Part shown: piece by piece, positions 63,771 through 64,000 of the stretch
Layout: every line of letters starts with the position of its first letter
Numbering within the stretch: position 1 is the first letter of the stretch
Assembly (NCBI GenBank): GCA_937873455.1
Contig: CALMYG010000002.1
Location: forward strand, 75,325-139,324
Origin: an uncultured Verrucomicrobiota bacterium
GTDB lineage: Bacteria; Verrucomicrobiota; Kiritimatiellia; CAIVKH01
Length of the DNA: 64,000 bases
Direction: 5' to 3'
Notes under the pieces: model-generated
Told to the model about the DNA's origin: nothing
Database searches by the model: none
The model's input: the letters and a program-made list of their open reading frames with translations, nothing else
Translations under genes and position numbers: made by a program

Positions 63771-64000
63771 ATGAAACTTGAAAAAATCGTCGAGCACGCC
63801 TGCCGGTTCTCCCGCCCCTACGCGATCACCTCCGGCGACAAGTTCCGGTTACGCGACCACAACCCGGGCGATACCGGCCCATGGACCGCCAAAGACAAAC
63901 CAACGGCCAAAAAAGCCCTCCGGGAGGGCGTGGAAGCCTTGGCGGCATTGCAAGACCGGCTTTACGCGCATGATCGCTGGGGCATCTTGCTGATTTTTCA
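63771..64000 (+). CDS. Polyphosphate kinase 2 family protein, N-terminal part (runs off window)
   Basis: Starts at ATG 63771 with AAAGGA eight bases upstream. The 76 visible codons match the beginning of PPK2: FRLRDHNPGDTGPWTAKDK followed by a helical segment with ALREGVEALAALQDRLYAHD and RWGILLIF, in which family members continue QAMDAAGKDG with the Walker A motif. PPK2 enzymes transfer phosphate between polyphosphate and nucleotides. The catalytic part is beyond the edge, so the assignment rests on the N-terminus. Confidence 0.82.
   Translation, partial: MKLEKIVEHACRFSRPYAITSGDKFRLRDHNPGDTGPWTAKDKPTAKKALREGVEALAALQDRLYAHDRWGILLIF

Overview
The window is about 64 kb of GC-rich bacterial DNA, densely coding on both strands, with no rRNA, tRNA or CRISPR array that I could see. 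The mix of genes suggests a member of the PVC group, most likely Kiritimatiellota or Verrucomicrobiota: an exosortase with its EpsI partner, a TIGR03790 protein, secreted LamG and thrombospondin-3-type proteins, a sulfatase with its own maturase, a type II secretion-like pseudopilus locus, a GxxExxY remnant, and dispersed TTCCAA-N3-TTGGAA palindromes. This placement is inferred from gene content and has not been tested by phylogeny.

Layout. 0-4.7 kb (mostly minus): the 5' part of an FkbM-like methyltransferase gene overlapping a DUF362 gene, a DUF4143-type ATPase, a GbsR/MarR regulator, a decayed GxxExxY gene and a GDP-L-fucose synthase-like gene. 5-19.3 kb: a secreted or envelope block with a TIG/LamG protein, exosortase and EpsI, an FMN reductase, a thioredoxin-fold protein, a TIGR03790 protein, several signal-peptide proteins, a secreted endonuclease/exonuclease/phosphatase-family protein and an NHL-type propeller. 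19.6-23.3 kb: a three-subunit molybdenum hydroxylase operon. 23.5-27.3 kb: a tightly coupled operon of three uncharacterised envelope genes, then a DUF2959-like lipoprotein and a small beta-barrel. 27.3-37.3 kb: a secreted arylsulfatase, secreted HAD hydrolase, formylglycine-generating enzyme, a periplasmic amidohydrolase fused to a META domain and a LysR regulator. This block is interrupted by a frameshifted membrane-protein gene and a nucleotidyltransferase gene pair, and ends in decayed copies of two local genes. 37.3-43.5 kb: a TetR repressor divergent from a TolC/adaptor/RND efflux operon, with a candidate operator between them. 44-46 kb: a stand-alone starch-binding-type domain, a HAD-fold protein with an altered nucleophile position, and MazG. 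46.4-58.3 kb: one long minus-strand type II secretion-like locus (E-F-G-H-I-J-K-L-M-D) followed by an HNH nuclease gene. 58.4-64 kb: a CPBP protease, two small beta-barrels, a large EF-hand membrane protein coupled to a solute-binding lipoprotein, and the start of a PPK2 gene.

How it fits together. Most of the window serves the cell envelope and secretion. The pseudopilus and secretin locus could export the many signal-peptide proteins. The sulfatase, its maturase and the neighbouring secreted hydrolases form a coherent degradation set. The exosortase has no recognisable sorting substrate in the window. Small repeats (palindromes, heptanucleotide tandems, a composite hairpin element) sit at gene junctions in the secretion locus and at two of its gene starts, which is the most unusual structural feature here.
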